From the NCBI RefSeq assembly GCF_013035315.1, contig NZ_WQHP01000003.1:248001-312000 (forward strand): 64,000 nt of DNA. Direction: 5' to 3'. Shown here piece by piece: positions 27,906 to 35,520 of the stretch (within the stretch, counting starts at the first letter, position 1; each line of letters begins with the position of its first letter). The notes beneath the pieces are model-generated. The model worked only from the letters and a program-made list of their open reading frames with translations, was not told where the DNA came from and did no database searches. Source of the stretch: Ruegeria arenilitoris (GTDB taxonomy: Bacteria; Pseudomonadota; Alphaproteobacteria; Rhodobacterales; Rhodobacteraceae). The translations under genes were made by a program, and so were the position numbers.

Positions 27906-28976
27906 TTAGGGCAGATCCGATGCAGGCATGCGCCCGAACCATGGCGAGTCCAGCGTCATCACATAGAGCTGGTCTCCGGCAATCTTTCCGCCGGTGGTAA
28001 TGCCCACGCGACCACCGGGATCCTGCAGGTTCTGCAAAATCGTCCCGTCGCCGTCAAACTGAACAATCATCCCCCGATGGATCGGAGCCGGACGTACCAT
28101 CGGCCCCAACCGCCAGATCACTTTGCGCAAAAACGGATACGGCATCAGTGCCTCGCTAGGGACTCGCGGACTGGCAAAGGCCATCCAATAGGTGCCGTCG
28201 CCCTGCGCTTCGATATTGTCGGGATAGCCGGGCAAATTAGCCAGCAGAACCTCTTGCTGGCCCGCCTTGGGGCCCGTCAGCCACAGTTTGTGTACCCGCG
28301 CCTGCCCGGTTTCAGCGATCAGCAGGAAATCTTCGTCGGGCGACAAGGCCACGCCATTGGTATAGACGAACCCTTCGGCCAGTTTTTCGGTCGTGCCATC
28401 GGGGGAATGGCGGGCGACATAGCCGGTGTCCGATTGCTCCCATATGGTCAGAACCGAGGTCGGCTTGGTCCCCCCCATGGTCTCGGGGTCAAATCGATCA
28501 GACGAATTCGAGAAATAGATCGTTCCGTCCTGGGCGACATCCAGCTGGTTTGCATAAATCACAGGCGCTCCGTCGATCTCGGCAACCACTGTTTCCAGCG
28601 TGCCGGGTCCGGTCCAACGCATTACGCCACGATAGCTGTCAGCAATATACAGCGCGCCGTCCGGTCCGGCCTTCAGGCCCAAGGGTCGAGCGCCCAGATC
28701 GTCAATCCTGACCGGTTCGGCCCCGTCAATCCGATAAAGCGCCCCCGACAACGATGTCGTATACACAGTTCCGTCCGGCGTGATCGCAATGTCTTCGGGA
28801 CCAATCTGACCACCCGGCAAAGAGATCAGCTCCAATCCGTCCAATGCGTTGTTTTCCGCAAATTCACCTGCAAAACCGGGCGCTTTGGGCGGGTTCCACA
28901 CCACAGGTTGCACAGGGACCGGCCAGAAGACCAGGTAAGCAAGTCCAACGATCAACAGACCCAAAACGATGCGCAT
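27906..28976 (-). CDS. Membrane-anchored SMP-30/strictosidine-synthase-like protein
   Basis: A 356-residue protein beginning with a single hydrophobic anchor or signal (MRIVLGLLIVGLAYLVFWPV). The remainder is a six-bladed beta-propeller of the gluconolactonase/strictosidine synthase/APMAP group: repeated DGTVY-, DGALYIADSY- and DGTIYFSNSSDRF-type blades with candidate metal residues, then NGVALSPDEDFLLIAETG. Possible roles are lactonase or arylesterase activity, not provable here. The start has AGGGAGGAG. It is divergent from the aminotransferase at 29071. Confidence 0.85.
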   Translation of the reverse strand: MRIVLGLLIVGLAYLVFWPVPVQPVVWNPPKAPGFAGEFAENNALDGLELISLPGGQIGPEDIAITPDGTVYTTSLSGALYRIDGAEPVRIDDLGARPLGLKAGPDGALYIADSYRGVMRWTGPGTLETVVAEIDGAPVIYANQLDVAQDGTIYFSNSSDRFDPETMGGTKPTSVLTIWEQSDTGYVARHSPDGTTEKLAEGFVYTNGVALSPDEDFLLIAETGQARVHKLWLTGPKAGQQEVLLANLPGYPDNIEAQGDGTYWMAFASPRVPSEALMPYPFLRKVIWRLGPMVRPAPIHRGMIVQFDGDGTILQNLQDPGGRVGITTGGKIAGDQLYVMTLDSPWFGRMPASDLP

Positions 28977-29070
28977 GTACGCTCCTCCCTTTCGTGTTCG
29001 TCACAGAGTGCGAAGCATCCCTATGCAACGCAAGCTTGCCTGTCTTGTGACCTTGCGTTTATCTGCCCCC

Positions 29071-30180
29071 ATGACTGAGCCTCGCTATACCCCGCTTGCC
29101 CAATCCCTGCCTGCAACTGTGCCGTTTGTCGGACCCGAAACACAGGAACGCCAGCGCGGTGCGCCATTCGTTGCCAGGCTGGGGGCGAATGAAAGCGTCT
29201 TTGGCCCGTCGCCTCGTGCCATTGCCGCAATGGCTGAAACGGCAATCTGGATGTATGGCGACCCCGAAAACCACGATCTGCGCGACGCTTTGGCGGATCA
29301 TCATGGAGTTTCACCCGAAAACATTGTCGTGGGTGAAGGCATCGACGGGCTGTTGGGGTATCTGGTGCGCCTCATGGTTGGCCCCGGCGATGCGGTTGTC
29401 ACTTCGGATGGGGCATATCCGACCTTCAACTACCACGTGGCCGGTTTCGGCGGCACGCTGCACAAAGTGCCCTATCGTGACGATCACGAAGACCCTGTGG
29501 CCCTGTTTGCCAAAGCCGCCGAAGTGGATGCCAAGCTGGTTTATCTGGCCAACCCAGATAACCCGATGGGCAGTTGGCATTCCGGTGCGGACATTATGAG
29601 CGCGATGGAAAACCTGCCAGACGGATGCCTGCTTGTGCTGGACGAGGCCTATGTGGAATGCGCGCCAGAGGGCACGGCCGCCCCGGTCGCCGCTGACGAT
29701 CCTCGCGTGATCCGTATGCGGACGTTCTCCAAGGTTTATGGCATGGCGGGCGCGCGCGTGGGTTACGCCATCGCGGCACCCGGCCTGATCTCGGCTTTCA
29801 ACAAAGTGCGCAACCATTTTGGCATGAACCGAACGGCACAGGCTGGGGCTCTGGCCGCTTTGCAGGATTCTGATTGGCTGGACCACGTCCAGACGAAGAT
29901 CACCGAGGCCCGCACGCAGATCAGTCGGATCGCACGCGAGAACGGATTGATCCCTCTGCCCTCGGCCACAAATTTCGTCGCCATTGATTGCGGGCGGGAT
30001 GGAGCGTTTGCCAAGGCCGTTCTGGACGCGTTGGTCGCACAGGGTATCTTTGTGCGCATGCCGTTTGCCGCACCGCAAAACCGAAGCATCCGTGTCAGCT
30101 GTGGTGAAATATCAGATCTTGAGGCTTTTGCGACAGCTTTGCCGCGCGCGTTGGCCGCAGCCAAGGCTCAAGCTGGCTGA
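29071..30180 (+). CDS. Class I/II PLP aminotransferase, HisC-like
   Basis: A 369-residue fold-type I aminotransferase. Motifs: LGANESVFGPSP near the N-terminus, YLANPDNPMG, VLDEAYVEC, and RTFSKVYGMAGARVGY with the PLP Lys. The overall pattern is that of histidinol-phosphate aminotransferases, but no his genes are nearby, so the amino-acid specificity is open (aromatic or histidinol phosphate). The start at 29071 fits the family best; in-frame upstream starts (28969, 29023) overlap the promoter region of the divergent SMP-30 gene. The two-hairpin repeat follows 10 bases after the stop. Confidence 0.85.
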   Translation: MTEPRYTPLAQSLPATVPFVGPETQERQRGAPFVARLGANESVFGPSPRAIAAMAETAIWMYGDPENHDLRDALADHHGVSPENIVVGEGIDGLLGYLVRLMVGPGDAVVTSDGAYPTFNYHVAGFGGTLHKVPYRDDHEDPVALFAKAAEVDAKLVYLANPDNPMGSWHSGADIMSAMENLPDGCLLVLDEAYVECAPEGTAAPVAADDPRVIRMRTFSKVYGMAGARVGYAIAAPGLISAFNKVRNHFGMNRTAQAGALAALQDSDWLDHVQTKITEARTQISRIARENGLIPLPSATNFVAIDCGRDGAFAKAVLDALVAQGIFVRMPFAAPQNRSIRVSCGEISDLEAFATALPRALAAAKAQAG

Positions 30181-30190
30181 CCGCTCAAAA

Positions 30191-30258
30191 GGGGGGCTGT
30201 CTGCCCCCCATCGCGCCAGAGGCGCGACTCCCCCAGAAGGTATTTTTGGCCAGATGAA
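30191..30258 (+). repeat. Two-hairpin intergenic repeat, copy A
   Basis: Hairpin 1 is GGGGGGC (30191-30197) with GCCCCCC (30203-30209). Hairpin 2 is TCGCGCC (30211-30217) with GGCGCGA (30221-30227). These are followed by CTCCCCC and the conserved tail GGTATTTTTGGCCAGATGAA (30239-30258). It lies between the convergent ends of two aminotransferase genes. A second copy, with the same architecture and the same tail, is at 53467-53527 on the minus strand. It is probably a terminator-like repeated element. Confidence 0.85.
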
Positions 30259-30274
30259 GAGGCGGGTTGCGCCC

Positions 30275-31465
30275 TTAGGCCACCAGCGCCGCAGCCGCAG
30301 CCTCAAGCGCGCCTTGGCCTCGGGGGATGTCCAGCGCCGCCATTGCTGTTTCAACGCCGCCCAACATTGCCATGACCATCTGCGCGTTGACATAGCCCAT
30401 GTGACCAAGGCGGAAGCATCCGTCCCAATCCTCCATCCCCAGACCTATGCCGAGGGTCAGGCCCAGCTTATGCTCGGTGAATTCACGCAGGGGGGTGCCC
30501 CGCCCGTCTGTCAATCTCAGAGCGGTCACGGCATGGCTGCGATGCTTGCGATCAGCAACATTGATCTGCAGTGCGCCGCCCTGCGCCCAAGCCTCACAGG
30601 CCGCCCAAATTGCAGTTGCCAGACGTTCGTGGCGTGCCCAAACCTGCTCCATCCCCTCGGCAAGGATCAGGTCTAGAGCAGCGCGCAGACCATAGAGGTG
30701 ATGCGTCGGTGCGGTGCCGTTGAAATACTGATAGAACAGCCCGGGGTTCGCTCTTGGCTGCCAATCCCAATATTGGGATACGCGCGGCATCGCGGCACGT
30801 TTGGCCTGCGCCTTGTCGTTGAAAAAGACGAACCCCGTACCGGCAGGCGTCATTAGCCCCTTCTGGCAGGCCGTAACCATGACATCGACACCCCAGGCAT
30901 CCATTTCAAACTGGTCACACCCCAAGGAGGCGATGCAATCCGCCATCAAAAGCGCCGGGTGACCCAGATCGTCCAAAACGGCGCGCAGCGCCGGAATGTC
31001 GTTGCGGATCGAGCTTGAGGTATCAACGTGAACAGCCAGAACCGCCTTGATCTGATGAGCCTTGTCCGCGCGCAAGGCTTCGGCAATCCGGTCCAGATCC
31101 CAGGCCGAGGACGAGCCGAAATCGATCAGGTCGACCTTGGCGCCGATCCCCTCGGCCATTTCGGCCCAACCATGGGTGAACCGCCCCGAGGCCGGAGCCA
31201 GCACGGTTTCGCCGGGCGCGATCACGTTGGACAGCGCGGCCTCCCACGTGCCGTGACCGTTGGCGATATAGATCGCCACGGTGTGATCGGTGCGCGCCAC
31301 GCGGCACAAATCGCGGGTCAGCGCGGGCATCATCTCGATCAGCTCGCCGTCGTAGATGTTCGGAGACGGGCGGTGCATGGCCTGTAACACAGCGTCCGGC
31401 ATCACCGAAGGTCCGGGAATCGCCAGATACGTGCGCCCTTGCGCCAAAGATATTGGGTCTGTCAT
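30275..31465 (-). CDS. Alanine/serine-glyoxylate aminotransferase family protein
   Basis: A 396-residue class V PLP enzyme. The N-terminus has IPGPSVMPDAVLQAM, the middle ANGHGTWEAALSNVI, and the PLP Lys is in VTACQKGLMTPAG. The C-terminal RLGHMGYVNAQMV block is typical of AGAT-like enzymes. Likely reaction: amino transfer from serine or alanine to glyoxylate; the exact donor cannot be told. It is upstream of nothing on the same strand and downstream of eda (51 bases), so it might be read through from the zwf operon. Confidence 0.88.
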   Translation of the reverse strand: MTDPISLAQGRTYLAIPGPSVMPDAVLQAMHRPSPNIYDGELIEMMPALTRDLCRVARTDHTVAIYIANGHGTWEAALSNVIAPGETVLAPASGRFTHGWAEMAEGIGAKVDLIDFGSSSAWDLDRIAEALRADKAHQIKAVLAVHVDTSSSIRNDIPALRAVLDDLGHPALLMADCIASLGCDQFEMDAWGVDVMVTACQKGLMTPAGTGFVFFNDKAQAKRAAMPRVSQYWDWQPRANPGLFYQYFNGTAPTHHLYGLRAALDLILAEGMEQVWARHERLATAIWAACEAWAQGGALQINVADRKHRSHAVTALRLTDGRGTPLREFTEHKLGLTLGIGLGMEDWDGCFRLGHMGYVNAQMVMAMLGGVETAMAALDIPRGQGALEAAAAALVA

Positions 31466-31482
31466 GGGATCAACCTGTAAGA

Positions 31483-31521
31483 ATTGACGCCCACACTAGC
31501 GCAGCCTTTGGCGGCGTCAAT
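31483..31521 (-). repeat. 9-bp inverted repeat at the end of eda
   Basis: ATTGACGCC (31483-31491) and GGCGTCAAT (31513-31521) are perfect inverted copies with a 21-base spacer. The right arm overlaps the eda stop codon. There is no T tract; it may be a 3' stem-loop of the zwf-edd-eda message or an operator for the aminotransferase downstream. Confidence 0.45.
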
Positions 31522-32149
31522 CCATCAGCTTGGAGGCCGCGCGCGCAAGGTTTTCGATGCCCGCCCAATCGCCATCAATGACCATCTGTTTAGGCGCGAC
31601 CCAGCTGCCACCCGCACACACCACATTGGACAAAGACAGGTAATCGCGTGCGTTTTCAGGCGACACGCCACCGGTCGGGCAGAACTTGATCTGCGGCAGA
31701 GGGCCTCCGATGGCCTTCAAAGCGGGCGCGCCACCCGAGGCTTCGGCAGGGAAGAATTTGAGCATGTCATAGCCCTTTTCCAGCAGGGCCATTGCCTCGC
31801 TTGCGGTCGCAGCACCAGGCAGAAGCGGCAGACCTTCAGCTTCACATGCCGCAATCAGTGCGTCTGTCGCGCCCGGAGACACACCAAACTGTGCGCCCGC
31901 CTCTTTGGCCGCCCTCACGTCTTCAGGCGTGACCAGCGTACCTGCACCGACGACGCCGCCCGAAACCGCTGACATGGCGCGGATCGCGTCCAGCGCTGCA
32001 GGGGTGCGCAAGGTGACCTCGAGCGCGGGCAGCCCGCCAGCGACAAGGGCTTCGGCCAACGGACGGGCCTGCGAGGCATCATCGACGACGAGGACTGGAA
32101 CAATGGGGGCCAGAGCGCAGATTTCGCGCGTGCGCTGGGTTTTGGACAT
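31517..32149 (-). CDS. eda: KHG/KDPG aldolase
   Basis: A 210-residue class I aldolase, the last step of the Entner-Doudoroff pathway (KDPG to pyruvate and glyceraldehyde 3-phosphate). ALEVTLRTP carries the catalytic Glu, and the Schiff-base Lys is in MLKFFPAEASGG; CPTGGV follows. Length is normal. It starts 3 bases after the edd stop, third gene of zwf-edd-eda. Confidence 0.96.
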   Translation of the reverse strand: MSKTQRTREICALAPIVPVLVVDDASQARPLAEALVAGGLPALEVTLRTPAALDAIRAMSAVSGGVVGAGTLVTPEDVRAAKEAGAQFGVSPGATDALIAACEAEGLPLLPGAATASEAMALLEKGYDMLKFFPAEASGGAPALKAIGGPLPQIKFCPTGGVSPENARDYLSLSNVVCAGGSWVAPKQMVIDGDWAGIENLARAASKLMD

Positions 32150-32152
32150 GGA

Positions 32153-33958
32153 TTAAACTCCGAAAATACTGGCGCCGGTATCGGCGGATCCAACCGTTTG
32201 GCGGAAGGTGGAAAATAGGTCGCGCCCAACGCCATGTTGGTTGCCCGACAAATCGGCGACGGCTGGCGCGCGATCAAGAACGCCGGGGGTCAGGATCTCC
32301 AACTCGCCCTTCACCGCATCGACACGCAGGATGTCGCCATCCTGCAGGTAAGCGATCGCGCCACCGTCCAGCGCCTCGGGGCAGACATGGATGGCGGCGG
32401 GAACTTTGCCCGACGCGCCGGACATGCGGCCATCGGTGACCAGCGCCACCTTTTGCCCGCGCCCCTGAAGAATCGACAGGATAGGCGTCAACGAGTGCAA
32501 CTCGGGCATGCCGTTCGCCTTGGGGCCCTGGAACCGCACGACGACGATGACGTCATCTGTGAACTCTCCGGCCTTGAAAGCGGCTTTGACATCATCCTGA
32601 TCGTGGAACACACGGACCGAAGCCTCGACCACCTGATGCTCTGGCGCAACGGCTGAGACTTTCATCACTCCGGTCCCCAGATTTCCGGTCAGGCGCGACA
32701 AGCCGCCGGTGGGCTGGAACGGGTCTTTGGCCGAACGGACGATCTTTTCGTTCAGGCTGTGGCCTGCGCCATCTTCCCAGATCAGGTCGCCGTCCTTCAG
32801 CTTGGGTTCCTGCGTATAACGATGCAGGCCCTGCCCGGCGACGGTCAGCGTATCGGGATGCAGCAAACCGTCTTCCAGCAGGGTGCCGATACAGTAACCC
32901 AACCCGCCCGCGGCGTGGAAATGGTTCACATCCGCCAAACCGTTTGGGTAAACCCGCGCGACCAACGGCACCACAGCGGAGATGTCCGAAAAGTCTGCCC
33001 AATCCAACACGATACCGCCCGCGCGCGCCATGGCGATCAGGTGGATCAAAAGGTTGGTCGAGCCGCCCGTGGCCATCAGGCCGACGATGCCGTTTACAAA
33101 GGCGCGTTCATCCAGAATCTGGCACACCGGCGTATAGTGGTTGCCCAGCGCGCTCAGCGACAACGCGCGGCGCGCGCCTTCCTCGGTCAGCGCGTCGCGC
33201 AATGGCGTATTCGGGTTGACGAAGCTCGAGCCCGGCAGGTGCAGGCCCATGAACTCCATCAGCATCTGGTTGGTGTTCGCGGTGCCATAGAAGGTGCAGG
33301 TGCCCGGACCATGATAGGCGGCCATCTCAGCCTTCATCAAAGCGTCGCGGCCTACTTCGCCAGCGGCAAACTGTTGACGCACCTTGGCCTTTTCATCGTT
33401 CGGCAACCCGCTGGTCATAGGACCCGCAGGCAGGAACACCGCTGGCAGGTGGCCGAACGCCTGCGCGCCGATGATCAAACCGGGGACGATCTTGTCACAG
33501 ACACCAAGGAACACAGCCGCATCATACGTGTTGTGGCTGAGCGCCACGCCCGTGGCTAAGGCGATCACATCGCGCGAGAACAGCGACAGCTCCATCCCCG
33601 CCTCACCTTGCGTGACGCCGTCACACATGGCAGGCACACCGCCCGCGACCTGAGCGGTGCCGCCCGCAGCGCGGATCGCGTCGCGGATCAAAGCGGGATA
33701 ACGCTCGAACGGCTGGTGGGCCGAGAGCATATCGTTGTAGGCGGTCACAATACCCAGATTGCCCGCCGTGCCTGTGGCCATGGCCTGTTGATCTTCACCT
33801 GCACCTGCATAGGCATGGGCCTGACCACTGCAGGACAGATGCGCGCGCGCCGGACCTTTGGAGCGCGCGTGCTCCATCCGCTCAAGATGCGGGCCGCGCA
33901 GGTCGGCGCTGCGGTCGATGATTCGTTGAGTGACGTCGGTGATGACGGAATGAACCAT
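32153..33958 (-). CDS. edd: 6-phosphogluconate dehydratase
   Basis: A 601-residue IlvD/Edd-family iron-sulphur dehydratase converting 6-phosphogluconate to KDPG. Cluster Cys residues lie in [16 protein letters not shown] and [10 protein letters not shown], with [13 protein letters not shown] further on. [19 protein letters not shown] is the conserved C-terminal block. Full length. It sits 2 bases after zwf and 3 bases before eda, so the three are tightly coupled. Confidence 0.97.
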   Translation of the reverse strand: MVHSVITDVTQRIIDRSADLRGPHLERMEHARSKGPARAHLSCSGQAHAYAGAGEDQQAMATGTAGNLGIVTAYNDMLSAHQPFERYPALIRDAIRAAGGTAQVAGGVPAMCDGVTQGEAGMELSLFSRDVIALATGVALSHNTYDAAVFLGVCDKIVPGLIIGAQAFGHLPAVFLPAGPMTSGLPNDEKAKVRQQFAAGEVGRDALMKAEMAAYHGPGTCTFYGTANTNQMLMEFMGLHLPGSSFVNPNTPLRDALTEEGARRALSLSALGNHYTPVCQILDERAFVNGIVGLMATGGSTNLLIHLIAMARAGGIVLDWADFSDISAVVPLVARVYPNGLADVNHFHAAGGLGYCIGTLLEDGLLHPDTLTVAGQGLHRYTQEPKLKDGDLIWEDGAGHSLNEKIVRSAKDPFQPTGGLSRLTGNLGTGVMKVSAVAPEHQVVEASVRVFHDQDDVKAAFKAGEFTDDVIVVVRFQGPKANGMPELHSLTPILSILQGRGQKVALVTDGRMSGASGKVPAAIHVCPEALDGGAIAYLQDGDILRVDAVKGELEILTPGVLDRAPAVADLSGNQHGVGRDLFSTFRQTVGSADTGASIFGV

Positions 33959-33960
33959 GA

Positions 33961-35406
33961 TTACCCTCCGATTTGACGCCAGCGGCGTCCATCGCGATGC
34001 ATCAGCATCAGTGCTTCCTCGGGGCCGGAACTGCCCTGATCATACTTCGCCGGGCGATCACCCCGCTCTTCCCAGCCTTGAATGATGGGATCGACCCAGG
34101 CCCAGGCCGCTTCGGCCTCGTCCCCGCGCATGAACAATGTCTGATCGCCACGGATGACATCCATGACCAGACGTTCATAGGCATCCGGTGATTTGGCTTC
34201 GTCCCCCAGCGCCTCGGCAAAGCTCATATCCAGTGCCACGTCGGATAGACGGAAACCACCCTGCCCCGGCTCTTTGATCGTGGTGCGCAGGGTGATGCCT
34301 TCGTCCGGTTGCAAGCGGATCACCAGGACGTTGCCGCGCAGAGGTCCGACATTAGGAAAGATCGTGTGCGGCGGATCGCGGAAGAACACCGCAATCTCGG
34401 ATTCCCGCGCGCGCAGGCGTTTGCCCGTACGCAGGTAAAAAGGCACCCCGGCCCAACGCCAATTGCCCAAATGAACCTTGAGCGCAATGTAGCTTTCGGT
34501 GCGGCTGGCAGGGTTTCCAACGTGATCCAGATACCCGTCCCCGCCTTTTTCTGATCGGTACTGGCCGCGTGCGATGTCCGACGGGGCCACAGGCTCCAGT
34601 GCTTCAATCACCTTGACCTTTTCGTCACGAACCGAATTCGGCGAAAACTTAGACGGAGGTTCCATCGCGGTCAGACACAGCAGCTGTACAAGGTGGTTCT
34701 GCACCATGTCCCGCATAGCACCGGACTGATCGTAGTACGCCCCGCGCCCTTCGACGCCGACCGTTTCAGCGACGGTGATCTGCACATGGTCGATATGGGT
34801 CGCGTTCCAGAGCGGTTCGAACAATGAGTTGGCAAAGCGCACCGCCATCAGGTTTTGCACCGTTTCTTTGCCCAGATAGTGGTCGATCCGATAAATCTGA
34901 TGTTCTTCAAAACAGGCTCGCAGACCAGCGTTCAACGCCTTGGCCGAGGCGAGGTCATGGCCAAAGGGTTTTTCGACCACTATACGGCTGTCAGGCGTTG
35001 CCATTCCGTGATCGCTCAGCCGTTGTGCGATGCCCGAAAACAGGCTTGGACCAACAGACAGATAAAAGGCGCGCACCACGTCCGGGCGTAGAACTTTGGC
35101 TAGTTCACCCCAACCTGCGTCCCCCATCGCGTCCACGGGAACGTATTCCACGCGGCTTAGAAACTGGTCCAGAACATCCTTTTTGAAGGCCGGAGCAAAT
35201 TCTTTCATCGACGCGCGGATAAGGTCGCGGAACCCATCGCTGTCCATATCGGACCTTGCTGTACCGATGATCCGGGCGCTTTCGGGCATTTGGCCGACTT
35301 CGAACCGGTGATAGAGGCCCGGCAGGATCTTTCGCTGCGCCAGATCTCCGGTCGCGCCGAATAACACCAGATCGAACGGGTGTACCGGAATTACGCGTGA
35401 AACCAT
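33961..35406 (-). CDS. zwf: Glucose-6-phosphate 1-dehydrogenase
   Basis: A 481-residue enzyme oxidising glucose 6-phosphate to 6-phosphogluconolactone with NAD(P). N-terminal GATGDLAQRK is the coenzyme motif; RIDHYLGKE holds the active-site Lys and substrate-binding residues. First gene of zwf-edd-eda. A 6-phosphogluconolactonase gene, often placed between zwf and edd, is absent from this window. RBS AAAGGAG precedes the ATG. Promoter and operator are described separately. Confidence 0.97.
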   Translation of the reverse strand: MVSRVIPVHPFDLVLFGATGDLAQRKILPGLYHRFEVGQMPESARIIGTARSDMDSDGFRDLIRASMKEFAPAFKKDVLDQFLSRVEYVPVDAMGDAGWGELAKVLRPDVVRAFYLSVGPSLFSGIAQRLSDHGMATPDSRIVVEKPFGHDLASAKALNAGLRACFEEHQIYRIDHYLGKETVQNLMAVRFANSLFEPLWNATHIDHVQITVAETVGVEGRGAYYDQSGAMRDMVQNHLVQLLCLTAMEPPSKFSPNSVRDEKVKVIEALEPVAPSDIARGQYRSEKGGDGYLDHVGNPASRTESYIALKVHLGNWRWAGVPFYLRTGKRLRARESEIAVFFRDPPHTIFPNVGPLRGNVLVIRLQPDEGITLRTTIKEPGQGGFRLSDVALDMSFAEALGDEAKSPDAYERLVMDVIRGDQTLFMRGDEAEAAWAWVDPIIQGWEERGDRPAKYDQGSSGPEEALMLMHRDGRRWRQIGG

Positions 35407-35468
35407 CCGTGGGCTCCTTTAGGTCTTGCTGGCATCTCCTGGCGCTGATCGCCTTGGGATGCGGGCGC

Positions 35469-35482
35469 TGTTATCGCTAACA
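35469..35482. promoter_or_regulatory. LacI-family-type operator upstream of zwf
   Basis: TGTTATCGCTAACA, a near-perfect palindrome (one mismatch) with the central CG typical of LacI/GalR-family operators, similar to gluconate-type repressor sites. It begins about three bases after the predicted zwf transcription start, the position expected of a repressor site. No LacI-family regulator gene is in the window. Confidence 0.6.
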
Positions 35483-35491
35483 TTCACGCAC

Positions 35492-35520
35492 TGAATAGGG
35501 AACCGCGTCTGGAAAATCAA
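35492..35520 (-). promoter_or_regulatory. Candidate promoter of zwf-edd-eda
   Basis: Minus-strand TTGATT (35520-35515), a 17-base spacer, then TATTCA (35497-35492). The predicted start near 35485 immediately precedes the LacI-type operator. The -35 box overlaps the ptsP stop codon, so zwf is transcribed separately from ptsP. Confidence 0.6.
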
